Below are positions 7,711 to 16,621 of a DNA stretch of 64,000 nucleotides, in pieces (positions within the stretch are counted from its first letter, which is position 1; each line of letters begins with the position of its first letter). The DNA is from Methylobacterium frigidaeris. Its GTDB lineage: Bacteria > Pseudomonadota > Alphaproteobacteria > Rhizobiales > Beijerinckiaceae. Below the pieces are notes generated by a model. The model was not told the origin of the DNA. It did not search any database and saw nothing but the letters and a program-made list of their open reading frames with translations. Made by a program: the position numbers and the translations under genes. The stretch spans positions 124,001-188,000 of the forward strand of contig NZ_BPQJ01000005.1 in the NCBI RefSeq assembly GCF_022179185.1. Direction: 5' to 3'.

Positions 7711-8631
7711 TCAGCGCGCCTTCAACACCGTGCGGCAGGCCTCCGGCAGTCCGGCCAGGGTCATCGGCGGGCGCGGCTTGCCCGGCGGGCGGGGCTTGGG
7801 GTTCAGCACCGCGTCCGAGAACCAGTAATCGAGCTCGGAGCCGCAACCGTCGCCGGCCGGCGGCGGGTCCTGGTCGTGGCAGGCCGCCTCCCCCGCCGGG
7901 CATTCGAGCCGGATGTGGAAGTGATAGTTGTGGCCGTAGATCGGCCTCACCTTGGTGAGCCAGCTCCGGTCCGAACCCGCCTCGCGGCAGAGCGCCCGCT
8001 TGATCGCCGGATTGACGAAGATCCGCGCCACCTCCGGCTCGCGCGACACCATCTTGATCAGCCGCAGGTGCTCGGGCAGCCACACGCTCGGGTCGATGTC
8101 GCGCCGGTCCGGCCGCACCACGTTGGTGGCCGACATCTCCTCGCGCTCCGCCCGGGTCAGGCGCCGGTCCGGCATCGGGGTCAGCCAGATGTCGGCGTCG
8201 AGGCCGAGCTGGTGCGAGGCGTGGCCGGTCAGCATCGGCCCGCCCCGGGGCTGGGACATGTCGCCGACGAGGAGGCCCGGCCAGCCCGCCTTGCGCGGCG
8301 CCTCGGTAGCGATTTTCTCCAGGAAGGCGACGAGCCGGGGATGGCCCCAGTTCCGGTTACGCGACAGGCGCATCACCTGCCAGGTCGCGCCGTCGATCGG
8401 CAGGGCCTCGGCGCCGGCCACGCAGCCGCGCGCGTAGCCGCCGATCGCCTGCGGCGGCAGTGCCGCCGGCGTCGTCGCGCGGCCGAACAGGGCCTTTGCC
8501 GGCGTGGACGGATCGTCCGGGTTGGCGAGCGGCGGCAGCGGCTTCGGGGTGAGGGTGCCGCGATCCTGCGCGAGGGCGGGAGCGGCGAGGGCGAGGAGAA
8601 CCGTCAGGACGGCGGCACGGCGAATCGGCAT
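7711..8631 (-). CDS. mepA: Penicillin-insensitive murein endopeptidase MepA
   Basis: This 306-residue periplasmic metallopeptidase cuts D-Ala-meso-DAP cross-links in peptidoglycan. A signal peptide is clear (MPIRRAAVLTVLLALAAPALA, cleaved before QD). The zinc-binding signatures of the MepA (M74) family are visible: GHASHQLGLDADIW around 136-149 and YGHNYHFHIR further on, plus several C-terminal cysteines that probably form disulfides. The ATG at 8631 was chosen because the signal peptide starts there. The size is usual for alphaproteobacterial MepA. Confidence 0.93.
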   Translation of the reverse strand: MPIRRAAVLTVLLALAAPALAQDRGTLTPKPLPPLANPDDPSTPAKALFGRATTPAALPPQAIGGYARGCVAGAEALPIDGATWQVMRLSRNRNWGHPRLVAFLEKIATEAPRKAGWPGLLVGDMSQPRGGPMLTGHASHQLGLDADIWLTPMPDRRLTRAEREEMSATNVVRPDRRDIDPSVWLPEHLRLIKMVSREPEVARIFVNPAIKRALCREAGSDRSWLTKVRPIYGHNYHFHIRLECPAGEAACHDQDPPPAGDGCGSELDYWFSDAVLNPKPRPPGKPRPPMTLAGLPEACRTVLKAR

Positions 8632-8761
8632 GGGACCAGGGTGATGGGACGCAGGGGCATGGCCGCAGGCTAGCGCCCCTGACGCCCGGGGGGAACCGCC
8701 CCGCTGCTCCGCCATTCGCCGCAGCGCAGATGCCGAACTCTCGCGGCCGGGCGCCGGCTCC

Positions 8762-8787
8762 GGAACAGGCTCCGCCGCGGCAGCGTT
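8762..8787 (+). promoter_or_regulatory. EcfG-type general stress promoter
   Basis: GGAAC (8762-8766) and CGTT (8784-8787) are separated by 17 bases, a perfect match to the consensus read by the EcfG sigma factor of the PhyR/NepR/EcfG general stress response. The PRC-barrel gene starts 34 bases downstream. Confidence 0.75.
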
Positions 8788-8821
8788 GCCGGGGAAGAGA
8801 CCAAGATCCGGAGGAATTCCG

Positions 8822-9235
8822 ATGACCACCGTCGCACCGACCGTCGGCGACCGCTCCGACATGGGCAGCACCACCACCAGCGAGACGAGCAAGCTCATCG
8901 CCAGCGACCGCGTCGAGGGCACCACCGTGCGCCGCCCGAACGGCGATGCCGTCGGCCGCATCGAGCGCCTGATGATCGAGAAGACCACCGGCCAGGTGGT
9001 CTACGCGGTGATGAGCTTCGGCGGCTTCCTCGGCATCGGCGAGGGTTACCACACCATCCCGTGGTCGACCCTGCGCTTCGCGCCGGAGCTGGACGCCTAC
9101 GTGCTCGACGTCACCGAGGACCAGCTCCGCTCCGCGCCGCCGGCCTCGGCCGAAGGCAATGATCCCTCCTACGACCGGAAGTGGGAGGAGCACGTCCACC
9201 GCTACTTCAACGCCACGCCGTACTGGAGCATCTGA
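8822..9235 (+). CDS. PRC-barrel domain stress protein
   Basis: This 137-residue protein has a PRC-barrel domain in its middle (LIASDRVEGTTVRRPNGDAVGRIERLMIEK, then YAVMSFGGFLGIGEGYHTIPW). PRC-barrels are small beta barrels used as protein-binding modules; in this group of bacteria many stand-alone copies are stress induced. The tail DPSYDRKWEEHVHRYFNATPYW is typical of these stand-alone forms. A strong GGAGGAATTCC site precedes the ATG, and an EcfG-type promoter lies just upstream, so I expect control by the general stress response. No enzymatic role is suggested. Confidence 0.88.
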   Translation: MTTVAPTVGDRSDMGSTTTSETSKLIASDRVEGTTVRRPNGDAVGRIERLMIEKTTGQVVYAVMSFGGFLGIGEGYHTIPWSTLRFAPELDAYVLDVTEDQLRSAPPASAEGNDPSYDRKWEEHVHRYFNATPYWSI

Positions 9236-9247
9236 CGCTCCCCGATG

Positions 9248-9269
9248 GGAGGCGCCTCACGGCGCCTCC
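9248..9269. terminator. Hairpin between convergent genes
   Basis: GGAGGCGCC (9248-9256), loop TCAC, GGCGCCTCC (9261-9269): a perfect 9-bp stem just after the PRC-barrel stop. It overlaps the last codons of the opposite gene. There is no U tract. Confidence 0.45.
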
Positions 9270-9622
9270 GCCGGCACGCCGGACAGGGTCCAGCGGCACA
9301 GGCTCGTCTCCTTCACCTTCAGGCAGTCATACGCGGTGCCGCCGATTACCACCCGCTCGGCATTGCCCTCGATCCGGTCGCGGCCGACCCGTGTGCAACC
9401 GAGGTGATCCGCCTTCGGATCCTCTAGCCGGGTCTTGATCGCTGCGGAGCTGCCCCCTGTCTCCGCCATCAGGATGCGCAGGTTCGCCAGGGCCCCGCAG
9501 GTCAGGACCTTGTCGGGCAGGGGCTTTGCCGGCGCCTTGGACCTCTGGGCGCTCGCCGGTTCTGCCAGCAGCACGAGGACGAGCCAGCACCCGGCCCGGA
9601 GCCCGGCGACCACGCGCCTCAC
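9257..9622 (-). CDS. Secreted hypothetical protein
   Basis: A 121-residue protein with an N-terminal signal peptide (MRRVVAGLRAG, hydrophobic core, cleavage likely after EPASA). The mature part has four cysteines (in LTCGAL, LGCTR, YDCLK and SLCRW), which could form two disulfide bonds in the periplasm. It includes the phrase RVVIGGTAYDCLKVKETSLCRW. No family is recognised. It converges with the PRC-barrel gene and lies close after the EVE gene in the same direction, with a 25-base gap. Confidence 0.65.
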   Translation of the reverse strand: MRRVVAGLRAGCWLVLVLLAEPASAQRSKAPAKPLPDKVLTCGALANLRILMAETGGSSAAIKTRLEDPKADHLGCTRVGRDRIEGNAERVVIGGTAYDCLKVKETSLCRWTLSGVPAEAP

Positions 9623-9647
9623 GCGCCGGTCCTCATCGGTGCCTCAT

Positions 9648-10061
9648 CTAAAGACCACCCATGCGGCGCACCAGCGCCCATTCCGCCGCGCTGACTGGCT
9701 GCACCGACAGGCGCGAGTTGTTGACGAGCACCATCTCGCGCAAGGCTGGCTCGGCTTTGATCGCCTCCAGGGTGACGGGGTTGGGCAAGCCTGCGACCGC
9801 CTTCAGATCGACCATGCCGAAGCGGCCGGTCTCATCGGTGTCGTCGGGATAATAGGTGCGGATCACCTCGACGATGCCGACCACCGCCTTGCCCTCGTTC
9901 GAGTGGTAGAAGAGGCCCTGCTCGCCGAGCCGCATCGCCTCGAGGTTCTTGCGCGCGACGTGGTTGCGCACCCCGTTCCAGGATGTCCCCGCCTCGCCGG
10001 CGGCGACCTGGTCGTCCCAGGACCAGACCGAGGGCTCGGACTTGTAGAGCCAGTACGCCAT
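9648..10061 (-). CDS. EVE domain-containing protein
   Basis: The 137-residue product is a complete EVE domain, a PUA-superfamily fold related to YTH that binds modified bases. Signatures are MAYWLYKSEPSVWSWDD at the start, TSWNGVRNHVARKNLEAM, and GLFYHSNEGKAVVGIVEV. Bacterial stand-alone EVE proteins are implicated in recognising modified DNA or RNA bases; some act with modification-dependent restriction enzymes, but no such enzyme is adjacent here. The ATG at 10061 begins exactly at the conserved domain start. Confidence 0.9.
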   Translation of the reverse strand: MAYWLYKSEPSVWSWDDQVAAGEAGTSWNGVRNHVARKNLEAMRLGEQGLFYHSNEGKAVVGIVEVIRTYYPDDTDETGRFGMVDLKAVAGLPNPVTLEAIKAEPALREMVLVNNSRLSVQPVSAAEWALVRRMGGL

Positions 10062-10324
10062 CCCGTCGCCTTCCCTCTCGCGATGCGCTCTCGGCCCCCA
10101 TCGCCCGATCCGGGGGCGGGAGTCCAGGGGGGAGGGCCGGCCCGTCCTGCGATCACCTGACCCAGGGTTCGCCGATGCCGTGCATGCCGCCGCGACGATC
10201 GGGGCCGAACGAGCGGCAGCAAAGGGCGAGAGGGCTACGGCCCCGGGAGCCGGCGCGATGGGAGCGACGAAGAACCGTGTATCATCGTGCCGACGGCGCG
10301 AGGACGACGCGGAGCGGTTTGATC

Positions 10325-10933
10325 GTGGACTGGACCTGGTTTCTCTCGGCGAGCGCGTTCGCGGTCGCGATGTCGGCGACGCCCGGCCCCAACAACACCA
10401 TGGTGGTGGCCTCCGGCGCAACCTACGGCTTCGCCCGTACCGTCCCGCACATGCTCGGCATCGCGGCGGGTTTCCCCGTGATGCTGGTTGTCCTCGGCAC
10501 GGCCGGCCTGCCGCTGCTCGCCGATCCACGGGTACACGCGGTGCTGAAATGGGTCGGGGCGGCTTACCTGCTGTGGCTCGCCTGGATGATCGCACGCGCC
10601 GATCCGGACCCGGCCGACCCGGCCGCGAAGGCGTCCGGCCGCCCCCTCGGCTTCCTGCAGGCTGCCCTGTTCCAATGGGTGAACCCGAAGGCTTGGGTCA
10701 TCGCGGCGGGCGCGCTCGCCACCTACACGGCCCATGCCGAGGGTGCCTCGGCCGTCGCGACGGGGCTGCTCGCGATCCTGTTCGGGCTCGTCGCCCTGCC
10801 CTGCCTGGCCTTCTGGACGCTGATCGGCGTCGGCACCGCCCGGGTGCTGAGGACGCGGCGGGCCCTGCGGTTGTTCAACCTCGCGATGGCCGGGCTGCTC
10901 GTAGCGTCTCTGGTTCCGGTCCTGCGGGAGTAG
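10325..10933 (+). CDS. LysE/RhtB family amino acid exporter
   Basis: A 202-residue integral membrane protein with about six hydrophobic segments and the family motif SATPGPNN near the N-terminus, followed by GATYGFARTVPHMLGI. The middle loop QWVNPKAW is also diagnostic. LysE/RhtB proteins export amino acids or related metabolites. The start is probably GTG at 10325, ten bases after GGAG; a TTG two codons upstream is an alternative. The substrate cannot be told from sequence. Confidence 0.87.
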   Translation: MDWTWFLSASAFAVAMSATPGPNNTMVVASGATYGFARTVPHMLGIAAGFPVMLVVLGTAGLPLLADPRVHAVLKWVGAAYLLWLAWMIARADPDPADPAAKASGRPLGFLQAALFQWVNPKAWVIAAGALATYTAHAEGASAVATGLLAILFGLVALPCLAFWTLIGVGTARVLRTRRALRLFNLAMAGLLVASLVPVLRE

Positions 10934-10946
10934 CGGATACGGCCGC

Positions 10947-10961
10947 GTTTCCCGTGAAACA
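10947..10961. promoter_or_regulatory. Degenerate parS-like ParB site
   Basis: The sequence GTTTCCCGTGAAACA differs from the parS core GTTTCACGTGAAACA at one position. It lies just after the LysE stop, 10 kb from parAB. It may bind ParB weakly or be a decayed site. Confidence 0.4.
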
Positions 10962-11002
10962 CCGAGGGTGCGCGGGCCGGGACCGACCCGCGCGGATCGG
11001 CA

Positions 11003-11500
11003 TTACGCCACGCCGCCCTGCGCCTGGGCTTCGGCGGCCTTCTGGCGGTAGAGGCCGACGAAGTCGATCGGGTCGATGTAGAGCGGCGGGAAGCCGCCGT
11101 TACGGACCGCGTCGGCGATGATCTGGCGGGCGAACGGGAACAGCAGCCGCGGGCACTCGATCATCACCGCCGGGTGCATCTGGTCCTGCGGGATGTTGCG
11201 CAGGCGGAAGATGCCCGCATAGGTCAGCTCGAACGCGAACAGCACCTCGGCGCCGATCTTGGCGTCGCCCTCGAGCCGCAGCTCGACCTCGAAATCCTCC
11301 TCGGCGAGCTGCCGGGCGTTGACGTTGACCTGGATGTTGATCTGCGGGCCTTGCTGCTGCGGCTGCAGCGAGCGCGGCGCGTTCGGGTTCTCGAAGGAGA
11401 GATCCTTGGCATATTGCGCCAGGGCGTTGAGGGTCGGGGTGAAATCGTCGGGCTGCGCCGCGGCGCCACCGTTACCGTTCGGGACCGGGGAATCGGCCAT
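11003..11500 (-). CDS. secB: Protein-export chaperone SecB
   Basis: This 165-residue cytosolic chaperone keeps secretory preproteins unfolded and hands them to SecA. The SecB pattern is full: [74 protein letters not shown]. The N-terminal glycine- and asparagine-rich stretch is a normal alphaproteobacterial extension. The ATG at 11500 begins the family-like MADSP. It is divergent from the Tim44-like gene, an arrangement conserved in alphaproteobacteria. Confidence 0.96.
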   Translation of the reverse strand: MADSPVPNGNGGAAAQPDDFTPTLNALAQYAKDLSFENPNAPRSLQPQQQGPQINIQVNVNARQLAEEDFEVELRLEGDAKIGAEVLFAFELTYAGIFRLRNIPQDQMHPAVMIECPRLLFPFARQIIADAVRNGGFPPLYIDPIDFVGLYRQKAAEAQAQGGVA

Positions 11501-11900
11501 GGCGGAGGGTTCCTTCGAGGGCTGGACGAAACGGGCGAGCCGACGCGCACTGGCGCGAAAAACGGCGCGCGCGACGGCGGCGTTGCCGCTATCATGCCCG
11601 TAGGCCGCGAACAAGCAGAGGCGCCGATCATCTCTTCCGCGTCACTGCCTTCCGCCTCCCCGATACAGCGGCAGGCCGGCTTCCTCCGGGAAGCTCCGCC
11701 AGAACCCGTGCATCGTCGCGCGGGCGCCTGGATACGGCGGGGGCCCGGCCCCATATCCTTCGAATGGCCCGCGGTGCGGCGCCGGCCGGACGCTTGCCTT
11801 GCTCCGGTCCCGGTGCCAAAGCCGTCGACGCGCCGGAGATGTCGCAAGCTGTGCCGGGGCGGTCAGGGATGCTCCGCGTAAAGCCGCCACGAACGGATCG

Positions 11901-12623
11901 ATGATGCAGGATTCCCTCGACCTTACGACCCTCATCTTCCTCGGGCTTGCGGTCTTCGTGATCTGGAAGCTGCGCTCGGTGCTCGGTCAGAAGACCGGGA
12001 GCGAGCGGCCGCCGTTCAACCCGCTGGCCCGGCGCGAGGAGCCGCCGGCCGCCCCCCGCGACGGCGACAACGTCGTGCGGCTGCCCGGCGCTGGCCCCGA
12101 GCGCGGCGCCGCCGCGCCGGTCGCGACCGCGGTGCCGCGCAACTGGAAGGGGGTGGTCGAGCCGAACTCGCCCGCCGCCCGCGGCCTCGACCTGATCCTC
12201 CAGCAGGAGCCGAACTTCGATCCCCGTGCCTTCACCGACGGCGCCAAAGTCGCCTACGAGACGATCGTGACGGCCTTCGCCAAGGGCGACCGCAAGACGC
12301 TCAAGACCCTGCTCTCGCGCGAGGTCGCGGACGGGTTCGAGCGGGCGATCCAGGGCCGCGAGCGCGCCGGCCAGACCGTCGAGACCACCTTCGTGTCGAT
12401 CGACCGGGCCGAGATCGTCGGGGTCGACGTGCGCAACCGCGTGGCGCAGGTCACCGTGCGCTACCTCTCGAAGCTGATCACCGCCACCCGCGGCCCGCAG
12501 GGCCAGGTCGTCGATGGCAGCCCCGAGAAGGTCGTCGACGTGACCGACGTCTGGACCTTTGCTCGTACCCTCGGCAGCCGCGATCCGAACTGGCAGCTCG
12601 TCGCCACGGAAGCCGGGCACTGA
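11901..12623 (+). CDS. Tim44-like (Tim44/TimA family) membrane-anchored protein
   Basis: This 240-residue protein has one N-terminal hydrophobic anchor (LTTLIFLGLAVFVIWKL), a proline-rich linker (about 35-90) and a C-terminal Tim44-like domain (GLDLILQQEPNFDPRAFTDGAKVAYETIVTAF, then WTFARTLGSRDPNWQLVAT). The domain is homologous to the mitochondrial import motor subunit Tim44; bacterial forms sit at the inner membrane and their role is not settled. Two ATG codons stand in tandem; the first is taken. Its place between secB and mltA is conserved. Confidence 0.9.
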   Translation: MMQDSLDLTTLIFLGLAVFVIWKLRSVLGQKTGSERPPFNPLARREEPPAAPRDGDNVVRLPGAGPERGAAAPVATAVPRNWKGVVEPNSPAARGLDLILQQEPNFDPRAFTDGAKVAYETIVTAFAKGDRKTLKTLLSREVADGFERAIQGRERAGQTVETTFVSIDRAEIVGVDVRNRVAQVTVRYLSKLITATRGPQGQVVDGSPEKVVDVTDVWTFARTLGSRDPNWQLVATEAGH

Positions 12624-12752
12624 CGACTGTCGCCGCCGGCGGCTTGATCGGCCGCCGGCCCTCGATCAAGATCACGCGTTGCCACGACCATGCGTTGCCC
12701 TTCGCGACGCGATCAGGACACAGCCTTTCCGGGGCCGGAGCCCGTCAAGCCC

Positions 12753-14003
12753 ATGCCACCGGCCATCGGCCCATGTCTCGCCGTACGTCTCGCCGTACGT
12801 CCCGCCCCCCTCGTCCTCGCTGTCCTCCTCACCGGCAGCGCCGGCTTGGCGGGGGACGCCTCCTCGGCGGGTGCTGCCCCCTTGCGGGTCGGCGAGGCCG
12901 TCCTCGAACCCGTCCCCCTCAGCGCCCTGCCGGGCTTCGCGGACGACGATTTAGCGGCGGCCCTCGCGACCTTCCGGGCGACCTGCGCGACGCCGGCCGG
13001 CCCGGTTCTCGCCGAGGCGGCGCCGGGCGCGCCGCGCCAGGACCTCGCCCTGCCCTGCGCCGCCGCGGCCGAGTCATCGCCGGAGGGAGCGCGGGGCTTC
13101 TTCGAGCGGCACTTCTCCGCCTACCGCGTCCTGCGGCCGAACCGCGACGCCGTTCCTGAGCGAACGGCTGGCTTCCTCACCGGCTATTTCGAGCCCGAGC
13201 TCGCCGGCTCGCCGGTGCCGACGCCGGACTTCACCGTGCCGGCGCTCGCGCGTCCCGACGACCTCGTCTCGCTGGAGCCCGGCGAGACCCGGCCGGGCCT
13301 CGACCCGACTTTGCGCGCCGCCCGTCGCGACGGCGACGCTTTCCGGCCCTATCCGGATCGGGCGGCGATCGAGGATGGGGCGCTCGGCAGCCGTGCCCGC
13401 CCCCTGCTCTGGCTGCGCGACGCTGTCGATCTCCTGGTGCTGCAGGTCCAGGGCTCCGGCCGGGTGCGCCTGCCGGACGGCCGCTCGGTGCGCCTCGCCT
13501 ATGACGGCCGCAACGGGCAGCCCTACACCTCGGTCGCCCGCCTGATCGTCACCGGCGGTTACCTGCCGCTCGAAGGCCTGACGCTTGACCGCTGGACCGG
13601 CTGGCTGCGCGCCCATCCGGACCGGGCCCGGGACCTGATCCGCCGCAACGCCTCCTACATCTTCTTTCGCGTCGACGACGGCATCCCGGAGCGGGCCGGC
13701 CCGCGCGGCGGGGCCGGCGTGCCGCTGACCGCCGGACGCAGCCTCGCGGTCGACGCCACCCTGTGGCGCTACGGGCTGCCGTTCTGGCTCGAGGGCTCGC
13801 TGCCGGATCCAGAGGGTGGCAGCACCCCTCTGCGCCGCCTCGTGGTGGCGCAGGATACCGGATCCGCGATCCTGGGGCCGGCCCGCGGCGACCTCTATCT
13901 CGGCACCGGCGCCCGGGCCGGTGCTGTCGCGGGACTTCTGCGCGATCCGGCGCGCTTCGTGGTGCTGCTGCCGAAGCAGGGCGATCCCGGAGCCGCCCCG
14001 TGA
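12753..14003 (+). CDS. mltA: Membrane-bound lytic murein transglycosylase A
   Basis: This 416-residue protein cleaves the glycan strands of peptidoglycan to 1,6-anhydromuropeptides. It has a signal peptide (about 1-39), an MltA domain (GFLTGYFEPELAGS, LLWLRDAVDLLVLQVQGSGRVRL) and a C-terminal 3D domain (RRLVVAQDTGSAILGPARGDLYLGTG) in which the Asp of GDLYLG matches the catalytic Asp of E. coli MltA. No lipobox cysteine is evident at the N-terminus, so it may be periplasmic and not lipid-anchored. The start is not sharply defined. It overlaps the next gene by four bases. Confidence 0.93.
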   Translation: MPPAIGPCLAVRLAVRPAPLVLAVLLTGSAGLAGDASSAGAAPLRVGEAVLEPVPLSALPGFADDDLAAALATFRATCATPAGPVLAEAAPGAPRQDLALPCAAAAESSPEGARGFFERHFSAYRVLRPNRDAVPERTAGFLTGYFEPELAGSPVPTPDFTVPALARPDDLVSLEPGETRPGLDPTLRAARRDGDAFRPYPDRAAIEDGALGSRARPLLWLRDAVDLLVLQVQGSGRVRLPDGRSVRLAYDGRNGQPYTSVARLIVTGGYLPLEGLTLDRWTGWLRAHPDRARDLIRRNASYIFFRVDDGIPERAGPRGGAGVPLTAGRSLAVDATLWRYGLPFWLEGSLPDPEGGSTPLRRLVVAQDTGSAILGPARGDLYLGTGARAGAVAGLLRDPARFVVLLPKQGDPGAAP

Positions 14004-14593
14004 GCGAGCCGCGCCGTCCGCGGCGGCTGCGCCGGCTCTCGTCGGAGGAGAGCCGCCTCTGGGCCGAGATCTCACGTCTGGTCACGCCCTTGCGTGGGCG
14101 TGCGGTCCCCGCCGCGCCTTCCCCTCCCCCGCCGTCGGAGCCCGCATCCCCGTCGGCACCGGTTGCCGCGACGGTGCGGCCCGCTGCGAAGAAGTCGATA
14201 CTGACTCAGTCGCCGACACCGAGCCCGCCTCCTCCAACCCCGGCTCTCCCACCTTTGGCGCCGCTGGAGCGGCGGGTGCGCACGGCCCTGCGCCGCGGCT
14301 CGCGCAGCGTCGACGCGTCGATCGACTTGCATGGCATGCGCCAGGCCGAGGCTCATGCGGCTTTGATCGGCTTCCTGCACCGCTCCCGGGCGGCGGGACA
14401 CGCGGTGGTGCTGGTCGTCACCGGCAAGGGTGGAGGCGGCGGCGACCCTTACGCCGAGCGCGGCGTGCTGCGCCGCAGCGTGCCTCATTGGCTGCAACTG
14501 CCCGAGCTGCGCCCCCTGGTCGTCGGTTTCGAGGAGGCCGCCCATCATCACGGTGGCGGTGGTGCGCTCTATATCCGCCTACGTCGCCGCTGA
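14000..14593 (+). CDS. Smr domain protein
   Basis: A GTG start at 14000 overlaps the mltA TGA (GTGA). The 197-residue product has a basic N-terminus (RRPRRLRRLSSEE), a proline-rich linker around 36-90, and a C-terminal Smr domain (ASIDLHGMRQAEAH, VVLVVTGKGGGG, HWLQLPELRPLVVGFEEAAHHHGGGGALYIRLRR). Smr domains bind and nick branched nucleic acids or cut RNA at stalled ribosomes. The DLHGM, TGKG and final GGGGALYIRL elements are all present, so it should be a functional domain. The mltA-smr pair is conserved in the group. Confidence 0.92.
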   Translation: MSEPRRPRRLRRLSSEESRLWAEISRLVTPLRGRAVPAAPSPPPPSEPASPSAPVAATVRPAAKKSILTQSPTPSPPPPTPALPPLAPLERRVRTALRRGSRSVDASIDLHGMRQAEAHAALIGFLHRSRAAGHAVVLVVTGKGGGGGDPYAERGVLRRSVPHWLQLPELRPLVVGFEEAAHHHGGGGALYIRLRRR

Positions 14594-15162
14594 TCCGCTC
14601 GCCGCCGACCGCATCGCTGCCCGCTCGTCCCGCCGCGATACTGCGCCGTACTGCCGGAATACCTCGGCGGCGACACGCGACATCCTTAAGCCCAGCGACC
14701 GCTTTGACGACCGATGGTTGTAATGTCGGGGTTACGCCTTCCAAATGTTAATGCAGCGGCGCGACGACTGCGCCGATAGTTCGCCGTGCTTCGGGCGCGG
14801 CCGGAGCATGCGCGCCGGATCCGTCATCTCCTGCGATGTCGCCGCACCGCGCCTTTCCCCACTTTTCCCCGCTGGGGACTTGAGTCGACGACGAGGACCC
14901 GTTACATAAAGTCGTTCCCTCCTCCATCGTCACGTCACGTCGCATCCAGGGTCGAACGGCCCCTCCACGCGACCTCCGGGACAATCAGGCGACGACTTCG
15001 CGACCGGTGCCCGCCTCGGCCACCCCGTTGCTTCCGCTCAACGCCGCGTCCTGCGGCGGCCGGACCTGTCCTGACATGACGCTCCCCAGCTTCGCCCCCG
15101 CACCCCGATATCCCATGATCGAAGATACCCTCGCCCCGATCGAGACCCCGGCCATCCCCGCC
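14594..15162. other. Long leader and promoter region of rho
   Basis: No convincing gene is seen in this 569-base stretch. An AT-richer zone lies at 14700-14755. Rho genes in many bacteria have long leaders through which Rho represses its own synthesis, so this may be an autoregulated leader; the sequence alone does not prove it. Confidence 0.4.
14880..14908 (+). promoter_or_regulatory. Candidate sigma70-type promoter of rho
   Basis: TTGAGT (14880-14885), 17 bases, TACATA (14903-14908). Spacing is ideal but the boxes are only moderate matches. It would give a leader of about 250 bases before the rho start. Confidence 0.35.
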
Positions 15163-16428
15163 ATGCGCGAGGTGAAGCTGCAGGATCTCAAGTCGAAGAC
15201 GCCGACCGAGCTCCTCACCTTCGCCGAGGAGGTCGAAGTCGAGAACGCCTCGACCATGCGCAAGCAGGAGCTGATGTTCGCGATCCTGAAGCAGCTCGCT
15301 GCCAAGGACGTCGAGATCATCGGCGCCGGCACGGTCGAGGTGCTGCAGGACGGCTTTGGCTTCCTGCGCTCCTCCGACTCGAACTACCTGCCGGGTCCCG
15401 ACGACATCTACATCTCGCCGACGCAGATCCGCCGCTTCGGCCTGCGCACCGGCGACACCGTCGAGGGCCCGATCCGCGGCCCGAAGGACGGCGAGCGCTA
15501 CTTCGCGCTCTTGAAGGTCAACACCATCAATTTCGAGAACCCGGACAAGATCAAGCACAAGGTCCACTTCGACAACCTGACGCCGCTGTTCCCCACGCAG
15601 CGCTTCAAGCTCGAATTGTCGGAGCCGACCCGCAAGGATTTCTCGCCCCGGATCATCGACATCGTCGCGCCGATCGGCAAGGGCCAGCGCGCCCTGATCG
15701 TGGCGCCGCCGCGCACCGGCAAGACGGTGCTGATGCAGAACATCGCCCAGTCGATCACCCTGAACCACCCCGAGTGCTACCTCATCGTCCTGCTCATCGA
15801 CGAGCGGCCGGAGGAGGTCACCGACATGCAGCGCTCGGTGAAGGGCGAGGTGATCGCCTCCACCTTCGACGAGCCGGCGACCCGCCACGTCCAGGTCGCC
15901 GAGATGGTGATCGAGAAGGCCAAGCGTCTGGTCGAGCACGGCCGTGACGTGGTGATCCTCCTCGACTCGATCACCCGTCTGGGCCGCGCCTACAACACCG
16001 TGGTGCCGTCCTCCGGCAAGGTGTTGACCGGCGGCGTCGACGCCAACGCCCTGCAACGGCCCAAGCGCTTCTTCGGTGCCGCCCGCAACATCGAGGAGGG
16101 TGGCTCGCTCACCATCATCGCGACGGCCCTGATCGATACCGGCTCGCGCATGGACGAGGTGATCTTCGAGGAGTTCAAGGGCACCGGCAACTCCGAGATC
16201 ATCCTGGACCGCAAGGTCTCCGACAAGCGTATCTTCCCGGCGATCGACATCACCCGATCCGGCACCCGCAAGGAGGAGCTGCTGGTCCCGCCGGATTCCC
16301 TCAAGAAGACCTATGTCCTGCGCCGCATCCTCAACCCGATGGGCGTCACGGACGCGATCGAGTTCCTGCTCGACAAGCTGCGTCAGACCAAGAGCAACAG
16401 CGACTTCTTCGACTCGATGAACACCTGA
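15163..16428 (+). CDS. rho: Transcription termination factor Rho
   Basis: This 421-residue hexameric helicase terminates transcription by tracking nascent RNA. The N-terminal domain ([30 protein letters not shown]), the cold-shock RNA-binding fold ([30 protein letters not shown]) and the ATPase domain with Walker A PPRTGKT and the Q-loop/R-loop region ([13 protein letters not shown]) are all present. I chose the ATG at 15163 because it aligns with the start of E. coli Rho; an in-frame ATG at 15115 would add 16 residues. A strong intrinsic terminator follows. Confidence 0.96.
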   Translation: MREVKLQDLKSKTPTELLTFAEEVEVENASTMRKQELMFAILKQLAAKDVEIIGAGTVEVLQDGFGFLRSSDSNYLPGPDDIYISPTQIRRFGLRTGDTVEGPIRGPKDGERYFALLKVNTINFENPDKIKHKVHFDNLTPLFPTQRFKLELSEPTRKDFSPRIIDIVAPIGKGQRALIVAPPRTGKTVLMQNIAQSITLNHPECYLIVLLIDERPEEVTDMQRSVKGEVIASTFDEPATRHVQVAEMVIEKAKRLVEHGRDVVILLDSITRLGRAYNTVVPSSGKVLTGGVDANALQRPKRFFGAARNIEEGGSLTIIATALIDTGSRMDEVIFEEFKGTGNSEIILDRKVSDKRIFPAIDITRSGTRKEELLVPPDSLKKTYVLRRILNPMGVTDAIEFLLDKLRQTKSNSDFFDSMNT

Positions 16429-16465
16429 TCCGACCGCCGGTCGCGATCACCCGGACGTTGTCGCG

Positions 16466-16496
16466 CGGCGCCCCGAGAGGGGCGCCGTTCTTTTTT
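16466..16496 (+). terminator. Intrinsic terminator of rho
   Basis: A perfect 9-bp stem, CGGCGCCCC (16466-16474) and GGGGCGCCG (16479-16487), with a GAGA loop, is followed by TTCTTTTTT. This is the most canonical intrinsic terminator in the window. Confidence 0.93.
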
Positions 16497-16621
16497 GGCA
16501 CGACCTCCCGGCTTCAGCAGACAAGCCCCCGACGTATGGGTGGCGCGGCACTCATTCGGATCGCCGGCCGTTCGTGATAGCCCCCTTCCCGAGAACCCCG
16601 ATCCAACCCCCTCCCCCGCCG

